A stretch of 64,000 nucleotides of DNA from Candidula unifasciata (taxonomy: Eukaryota; Mollusca; Gastropoda; Stylommatophora; Geomitridae), in assembly GCA_905116865.2 (NCBI GenBank), contig CAJHNH020002700.1:92501-156500 (forward strand), given 5' to 3'. The first letter of the stretch is position 1, and every line of letters starts with the position of its first letter. The translations under genes were made by a program, and so were the position numbers. The notes below the pieces were generated by a model that did not search any database, was not told where the DNA came from, and saw only the letters and a list, made by a program, of their open reading frames with translations. Shown here piece after piece: positions 20,560 through 31,601 of this stretch.

Positions 20560-22100
20560 GTGCTGCCTCGCGTCACTGAGGCTGGCTTGTTCCACGGGAA
20601 CTGGGTGTCATGACGGCTTGGTGGTTTCAAATGGCTGCTGGCTCTGTCAATATTTGCGGTAACGTCTGTTTGGCGTACCATGGCTCCTTTGCTTCCATCT
20701 TGCTTCCCTCAACTTTATATTGGCTGTTTCTATCTCCTCACAGAAGCCGCAGATTTTTTTGTAGAAGGCTTTCCTTTCCTCATTGTACTTTATCCTGCTC
20801 CTCTTGATCAAACGAGATACAATAGCGGTTCCTCTCGAGCTCGATCTTGTGCGGGTGTATCTGTTCGTTATAGTCTTGTGACTTCTTTAGGAGGTCGGCT
20901 TTGCTTCTCACCTCACCGGCTGCCGCCTCTTTGCTTTCTTTACAGGTTGTGGCTTCTTCTGCGGCTGGGGTCGCCTCTGTAACATCGGGTATGATTATTT
21001 CATCTGACTGTACTGTGTTTTCCTCGATATTTGTCTCTATATATTTGTCGGCCCTGCTGATGTTTGATTTTACGGCTGGTGCCTTGCTTCTCTCTGCGTA
21101 GTAGTTCTCGTTCTTGCTTTGCTTCTCGTGTTGCGGCTTCTGCTTCTGCTGTTGTTTTGACTAGCAGGGCGACTTCTCTGTATGTGGATTCTCTGGCTTC
21201 GTTTAATAAGGCCGTCTCTGTCTTTCTTTCTTCTCGTTCGGTTTGCCGGTAGGCTTCTGCCTGGACCTGATCTGTCTTCAGCTGTGTCAGAAGGCCTTGG
21301 AGTTTTTGGTTTGCTACATTGATTTCTGCTAGCAGCTTGGTGTGTTGCGCAGATTCTGCTATCCTGTCTCGAATCTGGGCTTTGATTTCGTCGAGTGTTT
21401 GGGAGATTAGTCCCAGCATCTCGAGTCTTTCAGCGGTTGCCTTCTCTCTGTCTGCTGTCAGCTTCTGGACTGCGATTTTGAGTTCTGCCACTTCCTGGGT
21501 TATTGCGTTGTTGTTTGCGACTGTGGTCACTTCTCTGTTCTTCTCTCTCTTCTTGGTATTGCAGTTTGCAGTTTGCACTTTTTAAGGTAGGTGCAGCCCA
21601 GGTATCTGGCGCTATGGGGCCCTCCACAGTTTAAGCATCGTCTGCTACTGTTAGGCTTTTTAAAATCGGGGTCCATCTTGGCAAGTGGGCACTCCTTAAA
21701 ATCGTGCGGCTTGGAGCAATAGCGGCATGCTGGGCGGCTGTGTGCCACGCCTTATTACAGGTGAGCACTGTACAACTTCTACCATGTGGGTTCCCTGTCG
21801 CTGCTGCTGCTGCCTGTGTGGGCAGGTGTAAATGGGCTCCTGCGCCACGACTGGGGCGGCTTTAGGTGATGGCTCCACGATAGGGGAGGCTTCTGGTGAT
21901 GGCTCCACGACAGGGGAGGCTTCAAATGTCGGCTCCACGATAGGCGAGGCTTCAGGTGCTGGCATTCCTCTGTTAGGTGAGTGAGGCGCCACGACAGGGG
22001 CGCCCACCTCGGGTGCTGATGGTGAAGCTGCGGCGCTGGCGTCCAGTTGGCTGTGGCTAGGCTTGGCCAGTCTCTTCTTTGGTGTAGGTGCGGCGGTTTG
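20560..22100 (-). pseudogene. LINE ORF1 (gag-like nucleic-acid-binding protein), frame-broken
   Basis: On the minus strand, in order: a Pro/Glu-rich N-terminal part with repeats of the type EASPIVEPS (about 21990-21840); two zinc knuckles, CRYCSKPHDFKEC and CLNCGGPHSARYLGC (about 21725-21585); then a long Lys/Glu-rich coiled coil (about 21550-21010) and a basic tail with ICGFCEEIETANIK (about 20750). The knuckle spacing CX2CX3HX4C then CX2CX3HX6C is that of Jockey/X-element ORF1 proteins. The parts lie in different frames, so at least two frameshifts exist. No reverse transcriptase follows, so the element is truncated. Confidence 0.75.
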
Positions 22101-22439
22101 TGCCTGTTTTTTTTCTCATGCTGGGAAAAATGCAGTTTAAATGGCGGTCTATACAGAAAGCTAGGTCCCCGAGGAGTCGGCAAGGCTTGTTGAGTGCTCT
22201 GAAAAGTACACCAAGCGTGCTTTTTCCGCAGTTCACTAGACGATCGTTAGTATCTGGTGCGAATACGGGCTGCCAAAAACTCTACTCGCAACACCGAATG
22301 AGCGATAACCATTCAAGACAGACTCAGCCGAATGTCAAGCGAATCAGTGTCAAGTATCTGGCTATCGAAAACCGGGCCACGAATGGAGAGTCAGCGATCG
22401 AGCGGAAGACGAGAGGTGCGTACGACTGAGCTGTCTGCG

Positions 22440-22562
22440 CTCGAATAATGATGTGAGCTGAGATGAAGGCTGGGTCGACCTGGGGGCCAAGATGATTAAA
22501 AAGAAAGTCCGGCTCCGCCAGGGAGCGCACCTACGACCTTCCGCTCCGCCACGGTGACTCCC
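22440..22562 (-). mobile_element. tRNA-derived SINE, family B, head part
   Basis: The + strand reads aaggctgggtcgacctggg, agtccggctccgccagggag and cgaccttccgctccgccacg, the reverse of the tRNA-like head. The body is missing. Confidence 0.75.
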
Positions 22563-23060
22563 ACTTCTGTATTTTAACATCTTTTTTCTTCTTTCTTGCT
22601 GTTTATATTACTTCAGCTTTCTCAGTACTGATTCTCATATTATCTGTATTAACATGACTGGCATAGTATTTACATAACCGGTCGAGTGCCGATACCAGTA
22701 AGGTGCTAGCGCCACATATGCAGTTCACATTTTGGCGGGAAAAGATATAGAGTACGTTTTGTTTAAAAAAAAAAATCTTTACATTTCCAGCTTCATGGCC
22801 TAACAACGCAACTATATCGTAGGTATGACTAGTGACGTAGGAAGAAAAAAAAAGGTATGGGTGCAGGTTCACCCTAGATGTCATAACTAAGCAGGGTAAC
22901 AAAATAGCCAAAATAGTTTAGCCTCTGGTACCAACTTATCTTGTTGCGCCACTGGGTATTACCTATTATGTAAAATAAGGATGTGCAGTCTAATTTTATT
23001 TTACCAAGGGTATTTGAACGTTTATTTATTTATTTAAAATATCCAGAAGCCATGAGTTGT
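22563..23060. other. Unassigned stretch
   Basis: No coding or repeat family recognised. Confidence 0.5.
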
Positions 23061-23245
23061 TAACCCTTTGGCTCGTTACTATGGATATCGCAACCCTTCG
23101 GCCTCGATTCCATGATAGATACCGTAAAGCTGGGAGAAATATGGCTTTTCTGCCTACGCCCGGGTGTGAACCCTGACCGCGAGGAGTTTATCAATCGGTG
23201 GCCGCGCAGTCAGGTTTAACCAACTGAGCTAGTGCGCCGGGCATT
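23061..23245 (-). mobile_element. tRNA-derived SINE, family E
   Basis: The minus strand begins gcccggcgcactagctcagt then tggttaaacctgac, a good tRNA A box, with a B-box-like gggttcacacccgggcg after an insert. Single copy in the window. Confidence 0.65.
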
Positions 23246-23942
23246 TGAATTTTAATAACCTCACACGCGTGCCATAAGTACTCACCCCCTTAAAATTTAA
23301 CTGGATACATTTGGTCAAACGTCTGACTGTGAATACTTTGGCAGAGCCTGCCTTGTACGGCTCGTGGCCCAGATGTTCTTTACTCCCGGTGTGTAGACTG
23401 GCTTTGCTTGTTTGGTCCGCGGATTAGGCTTCTAAAGACCCAGCTCCCCGCTGAGATAATCACTCAGTGGAAGAGAGAATCTTCCTTGTTTGCTGAACAG
23501 GCGGGAAGTTTGTTCTGGGAAAGTTGGTGTCTTGTCCTCCTCCCCCCTCCCCTTCCTCCCCTCCCCGATTGCAGCCCCAAAGATTACAGAAGGTAATTAA
23601 GAAAGCGTACATTTATTTTTAGCCACAAAAGCGTCATTCTAAGACCATTTATGAATGAATGGATGAATCGATATTAGACGGAGAAAGTGTAAGGTTGCTT
23701 TGAATTTTGAATTAAAATGGAATCCAGGAAGAAAGGAAACGAGAGGAACAGTACAACGTGTGTGCAACCAGTAAGTTACTGAAGCAATTAGCATTTACAC
23801 CTTCAAGACATTTGTTGTGGGAGACGGAGCACCAAAACAGCAGCATCAGCAGACCGCCCCGTTTAGTTTGCCGTTTGGGTTCTCCTCATTACTAATGCGA
23901 ACTAGTGCATTATATGTAGCATGACCGCAGACCGATCCGGCC
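23246..23942. other. Unassigned stretch
   Basis: No recognised gene. A short frame at 23717-23770 followed by gtaagt was considered as a first exon and rejected. Confidence 0.5.
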
Positions 23943-23970
23943 TTTTGATCTTAACCAAAAGGCCGAGAAC
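23937..23970 (-). ncRNA. U2 snRNA 5'-end-like fragment
   Basis: The minus strand contains ttctcggccttttggttaag then atcaa, matching the start of U2 snRNA with one difference in the first 25 bases. It also forms a hairpin with the following aaaaggcc. The rest of U2 is absent, so it is a fragment at best. Confidence 0.45.
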
Positions 23971-23974
23971 CGAG

Positions 23975-24359
23975 CAAAATCATATTTCTCTCAGCAACTG
24001 TATGATCTACATCAAGAGACTCGATGTTTTCGATTCTAGTAAACAAAAACAAAATCCAATTTTCCTATATTAACGCTGACTTTTCATTCGCGACAGAAAA
24101 CCCACTTTTGTAATCCTTCTTAAAACAATACTGTTCAATACAATATGCGGTAGGAATTAACACACTTTTGAAACCAGGACAAATGTTCTTCTTCTTCTGA
24201 AAGTCCATGCTCTTTTTTCCGTTATTTATGTAACCATGACATTATCATTACCACCATCATAACAAGGTACCAACTCCACCAACAAAGAAACATGAATAGC
24301 CCCCTCCTTTCCTTACCCGCTGTCTATTTCTGCCTCCTGCTTTAATCTATTCTCTTTCA
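23975..24359. other. Unassigned stretch
   Basis: No coding or repeat family recognised. Confidence 0.5.
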
Positions 24360-24509
24360 AATGTTGGTGGAGGATAAGTAACATGCACCATCTTTTTTTT
24401 TAAATCTTTTTTTCTCATTTTATTATTTTTGCTTTTGTTAATGTATATAAGAAATATTGTTAACTATGTTTTGAACCAATAAACAGATTTAAAAAAAAAA
24501 AAAAAAAAA
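24360..24509 (+). mobile_element. Retrotransposed transcript 3' end
   Basis: An AT-rich 3'-UTR-like segment ends with AATAAA (ttgaaccaataaacagattt) and about 19 A. A polyadenylation signal 9 bases before an encoded A tail indicates a reverse-transcribed RNA end; its source was not identified. Confidence 0.5.
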
Positions 24510-24662
24510 GATAGCCCAGCAATAAATATGGCCTAATGGCTGAACGCGGTTTCTGGGACCTCTTCACGGGTGATCCTCATCCGCAGAGTGGCACTTTGTG
24601 TCATCGGGTGTTTATCGCTTGTGTGATGTCCTAGTGGGGTAAAATGTACTACTACTACTAAT
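24510..24662 (+). mobile_element. Retroposon family G
   Basis: Reads ataaatatggcctaatggct, gcggtttctgggacct, gggtgtttatcgcttgtgtg and ends with a (CTA)n tail after gtggggtaaaat. Confidence 0.82.
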
Positions 24663-24664
24663 AA

Positions 24665-25420
24665 AGTCCATGCCGTGTGGCGTTAGTGGTCATGTCTATT
24701 CACAACCTTCTGTCTTGTGTACTTTCAGTCAACTCTGACCAGAGGATTTTCAATGCCATGATGTCTGACTGTCCGGCATCTGTTCTCTTGGTCTCCCTCT
24801 GCCTCTGCTCCCCTCCAACTTTCCTACCATTACTCAAGTTGTCTCCCTCTCATCACATGACCAAAGAATGTAGATTGTCTCTTTCTGATGTGGGCAATCA
24901 GTTCTCTTCGTAAATAAGTTTCTTTCAAGACCTCTTCATTACTTTAAAAAAAAAATCTGTCCATGGTATTCATTTGTCTATAAAACCACATCTCCGCAGC
25001 TTCCAAAAAAAGTTTTTTATAATTTACTAACTGTCCATGATTCACATCCATATATCAATATAGGATTTATATAAGTTTTAAGAATTCTCCTTTTCATCTC
25101 AATTGACGGGGGATGATCGCATAAAATATTCTTCATTTTGTAAAATGCTGCGTTTGCTTGAGCTATGCAACATTTAACTTCCTTTATCCTCCGTCTGATG
25201 TTGTAAGGGTACCCATGTACTTAAACATGTCAACTTGCTTGTGAGGATTAATGTAGGTGTGCAAATACTTCACCCTGTTAAATGCTTCCATGCGTCTTAA
25301 TATCTCCTGTATCAAAGTTAGGTTATTAATATTGTTATAGTTTCTCCTGGCATTAGTTCAACTGTGTAATCATTCTGTGTCTTCTGTAGCCACATATGTG
25401 TTTAGTTAATTATGCACAGG
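24665..25420 (-). pseudogene. LINE E: reverse transcriptase C-terminus
   Basis: The minus strand holds a degraded tail of the type YGCESW, AAEMWFYR, RRELIAHIRKRQ, FFGHVMR, typical of many invertebrate non-LTR elements. Multiple stops and frame changes. A better-preserved relative is at 40570-41290. Confidence 0.7.
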
Positions 25421-25449
25421 ATTCTGTTTGTCTGCTAATTACATCATAA

Positions 25450-25925
25450 TAATCATCATCGTCTTCTCTCCCTTCTTTCTCATCATCGTCTACCCTCCCT
25501 CCTTTGTCATCATCATCTACTCTCCCTCCTTTCTCATCATTGTATACTCTCCCTCCTTTCTCATATTAATCTACTCTCCCTCCATTCTCATCATCATCTA
25601 CTCTCCCTCCTTTCTCATCATTGTATACTCTCCCTCCTTTCTCATCATCATCTACTCTCCCTCCTTTGTCATCATCATCTACTCTCCCTCCTTTCTCATC
25701 ATCATCTACCCTCCCTCCTTTGTCATCATCATCTACTCTCCCTCCTTTCTCATCATTGTATACTCTCCCTCCTTTCTCATCATCATCTACTCTCCCTCAT
25801 TTCTCATCATCATCTACTCTCCCTCCTTTCTAATCCTGATCTACTCTCCCTCCTTTCTCATATTAATCTACTTTCCCTCCTTTCTAATCATCGTCTACTC
25901 TCCCTCCTTTCTCATCATCATGATC
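25450..25925. repeat. 27-bp minisatellite
   Basis: About 17 units of catcatcatctactctccc then tcctttct. The period is nine codons, so one frame stays open for 185 codons as SPSFLIIIY-type repeats; this is not a gene. Confidence 0.95.
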
Positions 25926-26034
25926 ATCAACCATAATGCAATACAAACACGGAAAACTCACTATCAAAATGGGGAAACAAAATAGCTGAGTGTTCCTGTT
26001 GGCTTGACACCTTGGTAAACCTTTTGTCATAATC

Positions 26035-26400
26035 ACCAGTATCGTCATCATCATAATCACCACTATCATCATCATCATCATAATCACCATCATTGCAACC
26101 ACAACCACCCCAACCAGTGCCATCACCATAACACCACTACCACAACCACAACTGTCACAACCAGCGCCACCTCCACTTTCATCACCAGTACCACCACCAC
26201 AACTACCACAACCAGCACCACCATATTGATCACCAGCAACACCACTGCCACCACAACCACCCACATTCACTAGCACCACCACTGCCAGCACAGCAACCAC
26301 AGCAACAACCACCACCACCACCCTAACCACCACCACATTCATCACCAGCACCACAACCACCACCACATTAATCATTAGCACCAGCACCACCACCACCATG
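26035..26400. repeat. (CAT)n/(CAC)n compound microsatellite
   Basis: Long run of CAT, then ACC/CAC triplets. Both strands give low-complexity frames. Confidence 0.95.
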
Positions 26401-26439
26401 ACACAGCTGTCTCAATACATGATGCTATATTTGTGTAAG

Positions 26440-26592
26440 TGTACACACTGGGAAGGCTAACCCGGTCAACAAATGCCCGCAGAAGTCGGATGTGTTGGCC
26501 GAAAGGTGCAAATATCACAGCCATGCTGTAAACGGACACAACACAATTACATCTTCAGATGAACACAGAAGAAGAAGAAGAAGAAAAAGTAC
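26440..26592 (+). mobile_element. (GAA)-tailed retroposon, family I
   Basis: Almost identical to 18080-18237, with the same landmarks and GAA tail, which suggests recent activity. Confidence 0.82.
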
Positions 26593-26629
26593 ACTATCAT
26601 CAGGAAAATATCATCATCGTTTGTCAACA

Positions 26630-26715
26630 TGTCTCCGGGTGATTCCCATCTGAATGGTGGTACTTTGTGTCACTATGTGCTTATCACTGGTTGTCTTAGT
26701 GGGGTTGAACATCAT
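26630..26715 (+). mobile_element. Retroposon family G, 3' part
   Basis: Only the last 85 bases (cgggtgattcccatctgaat through gtggggttgaac). Confidence 0.7.
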
Positions 26716-27104
26716 TCATTTCTGTTGTATCATATTTTCATTACACTAGATTCTTAGTCGATTCCTCCGTTTCATTCAACTCTGTGCAATCATTTAAATG
26801 TCGTAAATGGAACCCAGTGTGGAACCTTTATCTATGGTCGTCTCAACACATGGGCCGGCTGGGCTCTTGTCGGGGAGCCCTGCCCCGTTGCAGTGTGTGC
26901 CTGTCAAATGATTTTCCATTAAAAAAAGATTCATTAATGTGAGTGGTTGCCTCAGCATATTGGTTTGCCCAGGGGTCCATAATGCTGTTAAGATGGCTCT
27001 ACCTTTAGCCTCTCTCATCAACCCATGCAATTTTATTATATCTTCCAACTTTGGCCTGAGCATACCATATGAGTTAAGTGTTGAGCTGAGAACTGATAGC
27101 ACAG
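26716..27104. other. Unassigned stretch
   Basis: May be the upstream part of the RNase H remnant that follows, but no motif confirms it. Confidence 0.4.
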
Positions 27105-27400
27105 CATTCGGGACATTCCCTTCTTAACACTCCATGCTCATCTTCAGCAGCCAGCAAAGAGTTCTAGTTGCACTGGTGTCATTCGCGGTCTGATCATAGT
27201 CGGTCTTGCCTTTCCTCTGAGTGTAGAGTGTCGACCAGATACCTGGTCACTCCCAGGCGTCCCAATTTCTCTGGACAATCATTGATTTATTCATGTTTCT
27301 GCATTGTTCACTTGATCTTAAATGGCCTTGACCACATTTAGATTGTCATACATAAATTCACCATTCATTGGTGCAGAACCACTGCAGAGCATAGCATAGA
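27105..27400 (-). pseudogene. LINE-type RNase H tail, decayed
   Basis: The minus strand resembles the C-terminal tail of the RNase H pieces at 15355 and 60835 (gaactctttgctggctgctg, atgctcatgg). The GNE.AD motif is lost. Confidence 0.55.
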
Positions 27401-28094
27401 AATATGGCTGTGTATTTTAACATACAACACATTTCTGTAGATCTGTCCGGAGTGCAGTGATGATAATCCTTTCTAATCACGATCACTAATCACACAACAC
27501 GTTTATTTGTTTGGCCTAATAGTAATACATTCATGCTTTTTTTATTGTGTTTATTACTTCCGTAAGAAACTTATGCAAAATAATATGGTTCTTCTTTTGT
27601 CATCTCACTGATACTAGGTTGTAGCCCAGTGTCTTGGTTTTTTGTATTTGTCTTGCACTTCTCGAGTGGCTTGAGTGATGAATTAGTTAATCTTTTTGCA
27701 GGTTTTAGCTTCACTATTTATCCATTAATTTTTTTAGTCTTCCCCTCACCTTCCTCCCAGATGTTCTGCTGCAAAAAGTCTCTTATGCAGTTTGGTCTGG
27801 CTGCATTCTTACTAGATGGCTGAACCATTTCATTCTTTGTCTGTCAATATAATCATGGTTTTATTCCAACTTTCTCTCTAATGCTGATATTTGTAACCCT
27901 GTCCCTGCTTGTGTTGTCAGTGATCACATGTAGCTATTCTCTGTTCTAATGCCAAATTTATTTTCCATATTTGTCATTGATAGTATAACTTAGAGATAAA
28001 GAATATCAATATGGGACTGAACACATTTATAATAAAGCTAAGGATACACTTTGAAGATAATACAAAAGGACGTTAAAAAATGTAATGCTAAATT
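27401..28094. other. Unassigned stretch
   Basis: A possible LINE C-type scrap at 27735-27880 (minus). Otherwise nothing assignable. Confidence 0.4.
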
Positions 28095-28270
28095 TAGCAA
28101 TTCATAAGTAAAGGACCTTTTTCACACTTCAGACTCTTAGGCATATGGTCCTAGACCAGTATTTGATGATCAAGTATTCAGATCTACATCAAGTTCCATT
28201 CTTTTTTTTTTTAAACAATTGACCTAAGCTGTCAGGTCATCCCAGCCTAAAATGGATATCCGGTAACATC
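28095..28270 (-). mobile_element. tRNA-derived SINE family B pieces
   Basis: taaaggacctttttcacact is the family B end on the minus strand, followed by a + strand piece of the same family (ggtcatcccagcctaaaatg). Two truncated copies in opposite orientation. Confidence 0.5.
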
Positions 28271-28283
28271 CTTGGAAGTTGGG

Positions 28284-28650
28284 GGTCGCATTAGCGCAGT
28301 CGATAAGAGACTAGCTTTCAAACCAGCTGTGACTCGCTGCAGCCCACGGCCGGTGTTTGAAACTGGGCGGTTCCCAGGGTTCACCCAGCCTCTAGATAAT
28401 GGGTACCGGATTAACACTCTGGGTTAAATGGAGGAATGTCACTGCAGCTACGGAGTTGCGTGCAGGTGGGGACACAGGTGGACAGTTTCTTATCAGCTGT
28501 CTGTACTGGTGGCAGAGCACATACGGTTTATAACCATGTGCAATGACACTGGTTCATATCTCCCTGACTTTACTTTACCTTTTTATCCATTGGAGGTAAC
28601 CAGGAAATGTCCTGAAAATTTAAGTTAAGTGAACTGTATGATGTTGACCA
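28284..28650 (+). mobile_element. tRNA-derived SINE, family C
   Basis: The head gggggtcgcattagcgcagt and B-box-like cggtgtttgaaactgg precede a long body with taatgggtaccggattaac and tcttatcagctgtctgtact, ending gactttactttaccttttt. A minus-strand copy with clear target duplications is at 40805. Confidence 0.75.
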
Positions 28651-28989
28651 CATAACTCACCAAGAGCTGACTGGTCTAAATACAAATATGGGTCTAGAAA
28701 CATATACCAGATGCAGAAATACAAATGCACACCATTACAGCACTGACATTTCTCTTTAGTTTTTTCTTCCTTGTCTGTGGTTTAATCATGGATTTCCCCA
28801 CACAGTTTGCTCTTCTTATAGAATTTACAACCTCAAGCGGGATGTTGTAAATAATGTTTGAGTGGATCTATAAATTTAGCACCACAACTCTTGTTATATT
28901 GTCATAGGCCTCTATTTAGTAACACCCTCTGTCATCTCAGAGGTAATAGTAGTTGGAAATAACATATTTTTCAGTGAGGAAATTTAGTT
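28651..28989. other. Unassigned stretch
   Basis: No coding or repeat family recognised. Confidence 0.5.
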
Positions 28990-29280
28990 TGCATGTCCTT
29001 TACGGGAACTGCTGGGGTGTAGCCACTGGATGCTCTTCTGTGGATCTGATGGTCGTGGGTTCAGGCCCTGATGGAGTCTGACATTTAAAAAAATGACCTT
29101 GCTTCCGAGGGCAACCAGCTTTAAATGGTTACCATGTAAACTCCTGGGAAATAAATGGTGGCCAGCATAGTGTCGACCACATCACTCATCAGTGCTGATT
29201 GGTCTATGAAATATAGGTATGATCTTCATGCCCAGTAAGCCAGATGGCATGGGAAAAGTGTTCTTCACTTACTTTACTTT
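28990..29280 (+). mobile_element. tRNA-derived SINE, family B
   Basis: The head (gggtgtagccactggatgct, B box gtgggttcaggccc) and body to the gggaaaagtg end are all present, followed by ttacttactttactttac. Confidence 0.8.
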
Positions 29281-29364
29281 ACTGTCCAGGTTGTTGCAAA
29301 TCAGCCCCAGCATTTACTTGCTGTTGTGTATTTTTATTTTCTAGACAATTTTATGTTCAGCAGT

Positions 29365-29560
29365 TTGCAAAGACAGCAAGTGAAATGGTTTGCCCACTTG
29401 AATGCCTTTGACACCATTATACATTTCAAGAGGTAGACCAAGAACAAGATTTTCAGAGAAGCTTACAACAGCAGTTTGCTATGGTCGAGGCGGCCAGAAG
29501 AAACAGCTTATTCTCTGAAGCGGTAAAAAGGGAAGTGATGAAGAAGAAGAAGAAGAAGAG
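29365..29560 (+). pseudogene. LINE C-terminal scrap with GAA tail
   Basis: Short + strand piece (KWFAHLN, then decayed) ending in gatgaagaagaagaagaaga. Confidence 0.5.
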
Positions 29561-30431
29561 TTTCTTACAGATGATCTTACAGTTTTTAAGTGGGGTGGAG
29601 TATGTTAAATTTTACTTCCTGTCATGGAATTTCCATATTTATTTCAAGGGGTTGAGCTTGTTACTGTTTAATTTATATTTGTCTGTGTGACTGCCCGCAT
29701 AAATATTAGAATCTTTGACTATATTTGGCTTTGTGACCGCCCACATATATATTTAGCTCTGTGACTACCTCCACCTCCATTCTTAAGCTGGATGTTGTGG
29801 TATCATATGCTAGGCTCTTCTGCACCAAACGTCGACCATTAACTTTTGCTAAGAAACCCCCAAGCACTTTTTTTGCTTCTTGACACTGAACTGTCTGTGT
29901 AAATAAACAAATCCTCTGTCCATATGATAGAGAAAACTAAAGAAAGCTCACCGAGGATACACAAATATGTAAACAGATAGCATGTACAGCATCAGTGCAT
30001 TACTCTGAGAAGGAAACAATTTAGAAGTAGCTATGGAGCTATGGACTTCATGCCTTATGCTGTGCTCCTGGCAAGTGGTTTGTCATTCTGCAGAGAGAGA
30101 CTGAGCCATATGGGGATAACCGTGTACAGTTATTCTTCTGCATTCACCCTGAAAAGTGCACTTGGCAAGGTGGGTTGTTGTTTACAGATGAGCTGCAATA
30201 TCTGCACCTTTTGGCCCAACAGGCTCGATTTTTAAGCAAACTTCTAATAATCCATTTTTTTTACAACATGCTTGTGGAAAAGGGTTGGTGGGAGGGGGGG
30301 GGGGATACAAACCATGAGTACATGACTTTCGAAGTGGCAGTATATACAAGGCTGGTAACTATTGGGAAAGCCAGGTTTCTTAGGCATGTTCTCACTAAAG
30401 ATTTGGAATGAGAGAACACATTTTTCAATGG
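29561..30431. other. Unassigned region
   Basis: No recognised gene or element, apart from a short G-run near 30292. Confidence 0.5.
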
Positions 30432-30445
30432 ATGGAAGTTTATAT

Positions 30446-30708
30446 TAAAGGACCCACACTTTTAGGCGTGTAGGGCATATAGGGCTAGACATATATTTTT
30501 ATAGACAAACGGCACAAGATGGGTGATGTGGTCAGCAGCATAACGCCGACTGCCTTTACTTCCCGGGACTGCACTCGGTACCCACTCAAGGCTGGGTTGA
30601 CCTGGGAGTCAAGGTCATTTTTTAAAAAAGACAGGCTCCCTCAGGGAGCGAATCCACAACCTTCCGATCTGCACACGAGCGTCTAGCCGCTAAGCCACGA
30701 CGACTCCC
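30446..30708 (-). mobile_element. tRNA-derived SINE, family B, with 14-bp target duplication
   Basis: Full-length minus-strand copy, from aaaggacccacacttttagg to the tRNA head cgctaagccacgacgactcc. Flanks atggaagtttatat (30432-30445) and atggaagtatatat (30709-30722) match at 13 of 14 bases. Confidence 0.88.
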
Positions 30709-31280
30709 ATGGAAGTATATATGGAGATGGTCAATATGGCATGGAAATTTATGCAGATAACATCAAGATTCTGGTTAAAAACCACAATAATCAAGCAAAA
30801 ACTAGAAGAAGTTGAAACCTTTAAATACATTGCCTCCTACATATGTAACATGTTAGCTGTACCCAAAAGATCGAAACAAAACTTGATATAACAACAGCCG
30901 CAATGTCCCAACTGAACATGATGTGGAAGAGCTAAATCAGCACCCCAGTAAAAGTCAATATATACAAATCGCTACAAATACTGTCACTGTGGAAATGGAA
31001 AGGAGGAATTCAAGTTTTTGAATGTAAATGCCACATACAAATTTTACGAAATAGTTTTTTGAACATAAAACTAACAGATATGTCAGTGACAAAATATACA
31101 AATTTGCGGTACATTGGGAGCCTCTCTTGGCAGTGGTGAAACATTGCAAGCTAGACTGGTTCATGCACTGGGTGAAACAGAATTTGATATTGAAGACTAC
31201 TTCAAGGAACATTGCGGGGTAGTCAAAGAAAAGCAGGAAAAAGAAGAAACTGAAATGACAACATCAAGAAATAGACAGGA
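30709..31280 (+). pseudogene. LINE F: reverse transcriptase scrap
   Basis: The + strand encodes VETFKYIASYICNM (the YLG region of the C-terminal part) and continues in broken frames. The family B SINE at 30446 is inserted at its left edge. Confidence 0.6.
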
Positions 31281-31499
31281 TTAAGTTGTCATACACTTAT
31301 TTAACAAGTGGAAGACAGAAATAGATGGCGGGTTTTGTGTGTTAGTGCTTCCGTCTACAAACTTACATGACCCTAACGGGTCAAGAGTTCTGTTATTTTA
31401 TGGAGGGAAGTCAGTTGGTAAAGTCATTCACACATCAGGCATTGCTTGGTCCTGAAAGATTTAAACTTGGTGTTTTATTATGTATCTTTCTTTTTGCAG

Positions 31500-31601
31500 T
31501 GGTCACCAGCTATGGCAGTGCTGCAGTTCTCAATTCCTTGAGCCTGCAGTTTGGAGAGACAGTCCACATCTTTGAAGAATATTGGGTTGATGAGAAAACA
31601 G
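31500..31601 (+). CDS. DOCK exon 1 seen: SH3 domain core
   Basis: The acceptor is a T-rich tract ending tttttgcag and the donor is gtaatg. The exon opens with the last two bases of a codon and ends after the first base of one. It encodes VVTS, then LSLQFGETVHIFEEYW, matching the DOCK3/4 SH3 block LSLEIGDTVQILEK followed by GWYRG. The conserved Trp is kept but the WYRG stretch is replaced by WVDEKTG. The preceding exon, expected to encode the Met and about ten residues, was not found in the window. Confidence 0.87.

Noticed and set aside
23717..23770. First coding exon (ATG in fair context, then gtaagt) for the DOCK gene
   Set aside because: The encoded peptide does not resemble the DOCK N-terminus and its phase does not fit the exon at 31500.
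25428..25985. 185-codon ORF of SPSFLIIIY repeats
   Set aside because: It is the translation of a 27-bp minisatellite whose period is a multiple of three.
26035..26400. Val/Gly-rich minus-strand ORF
   Set aside because: Translation of a CAC/CAT microsatellite.
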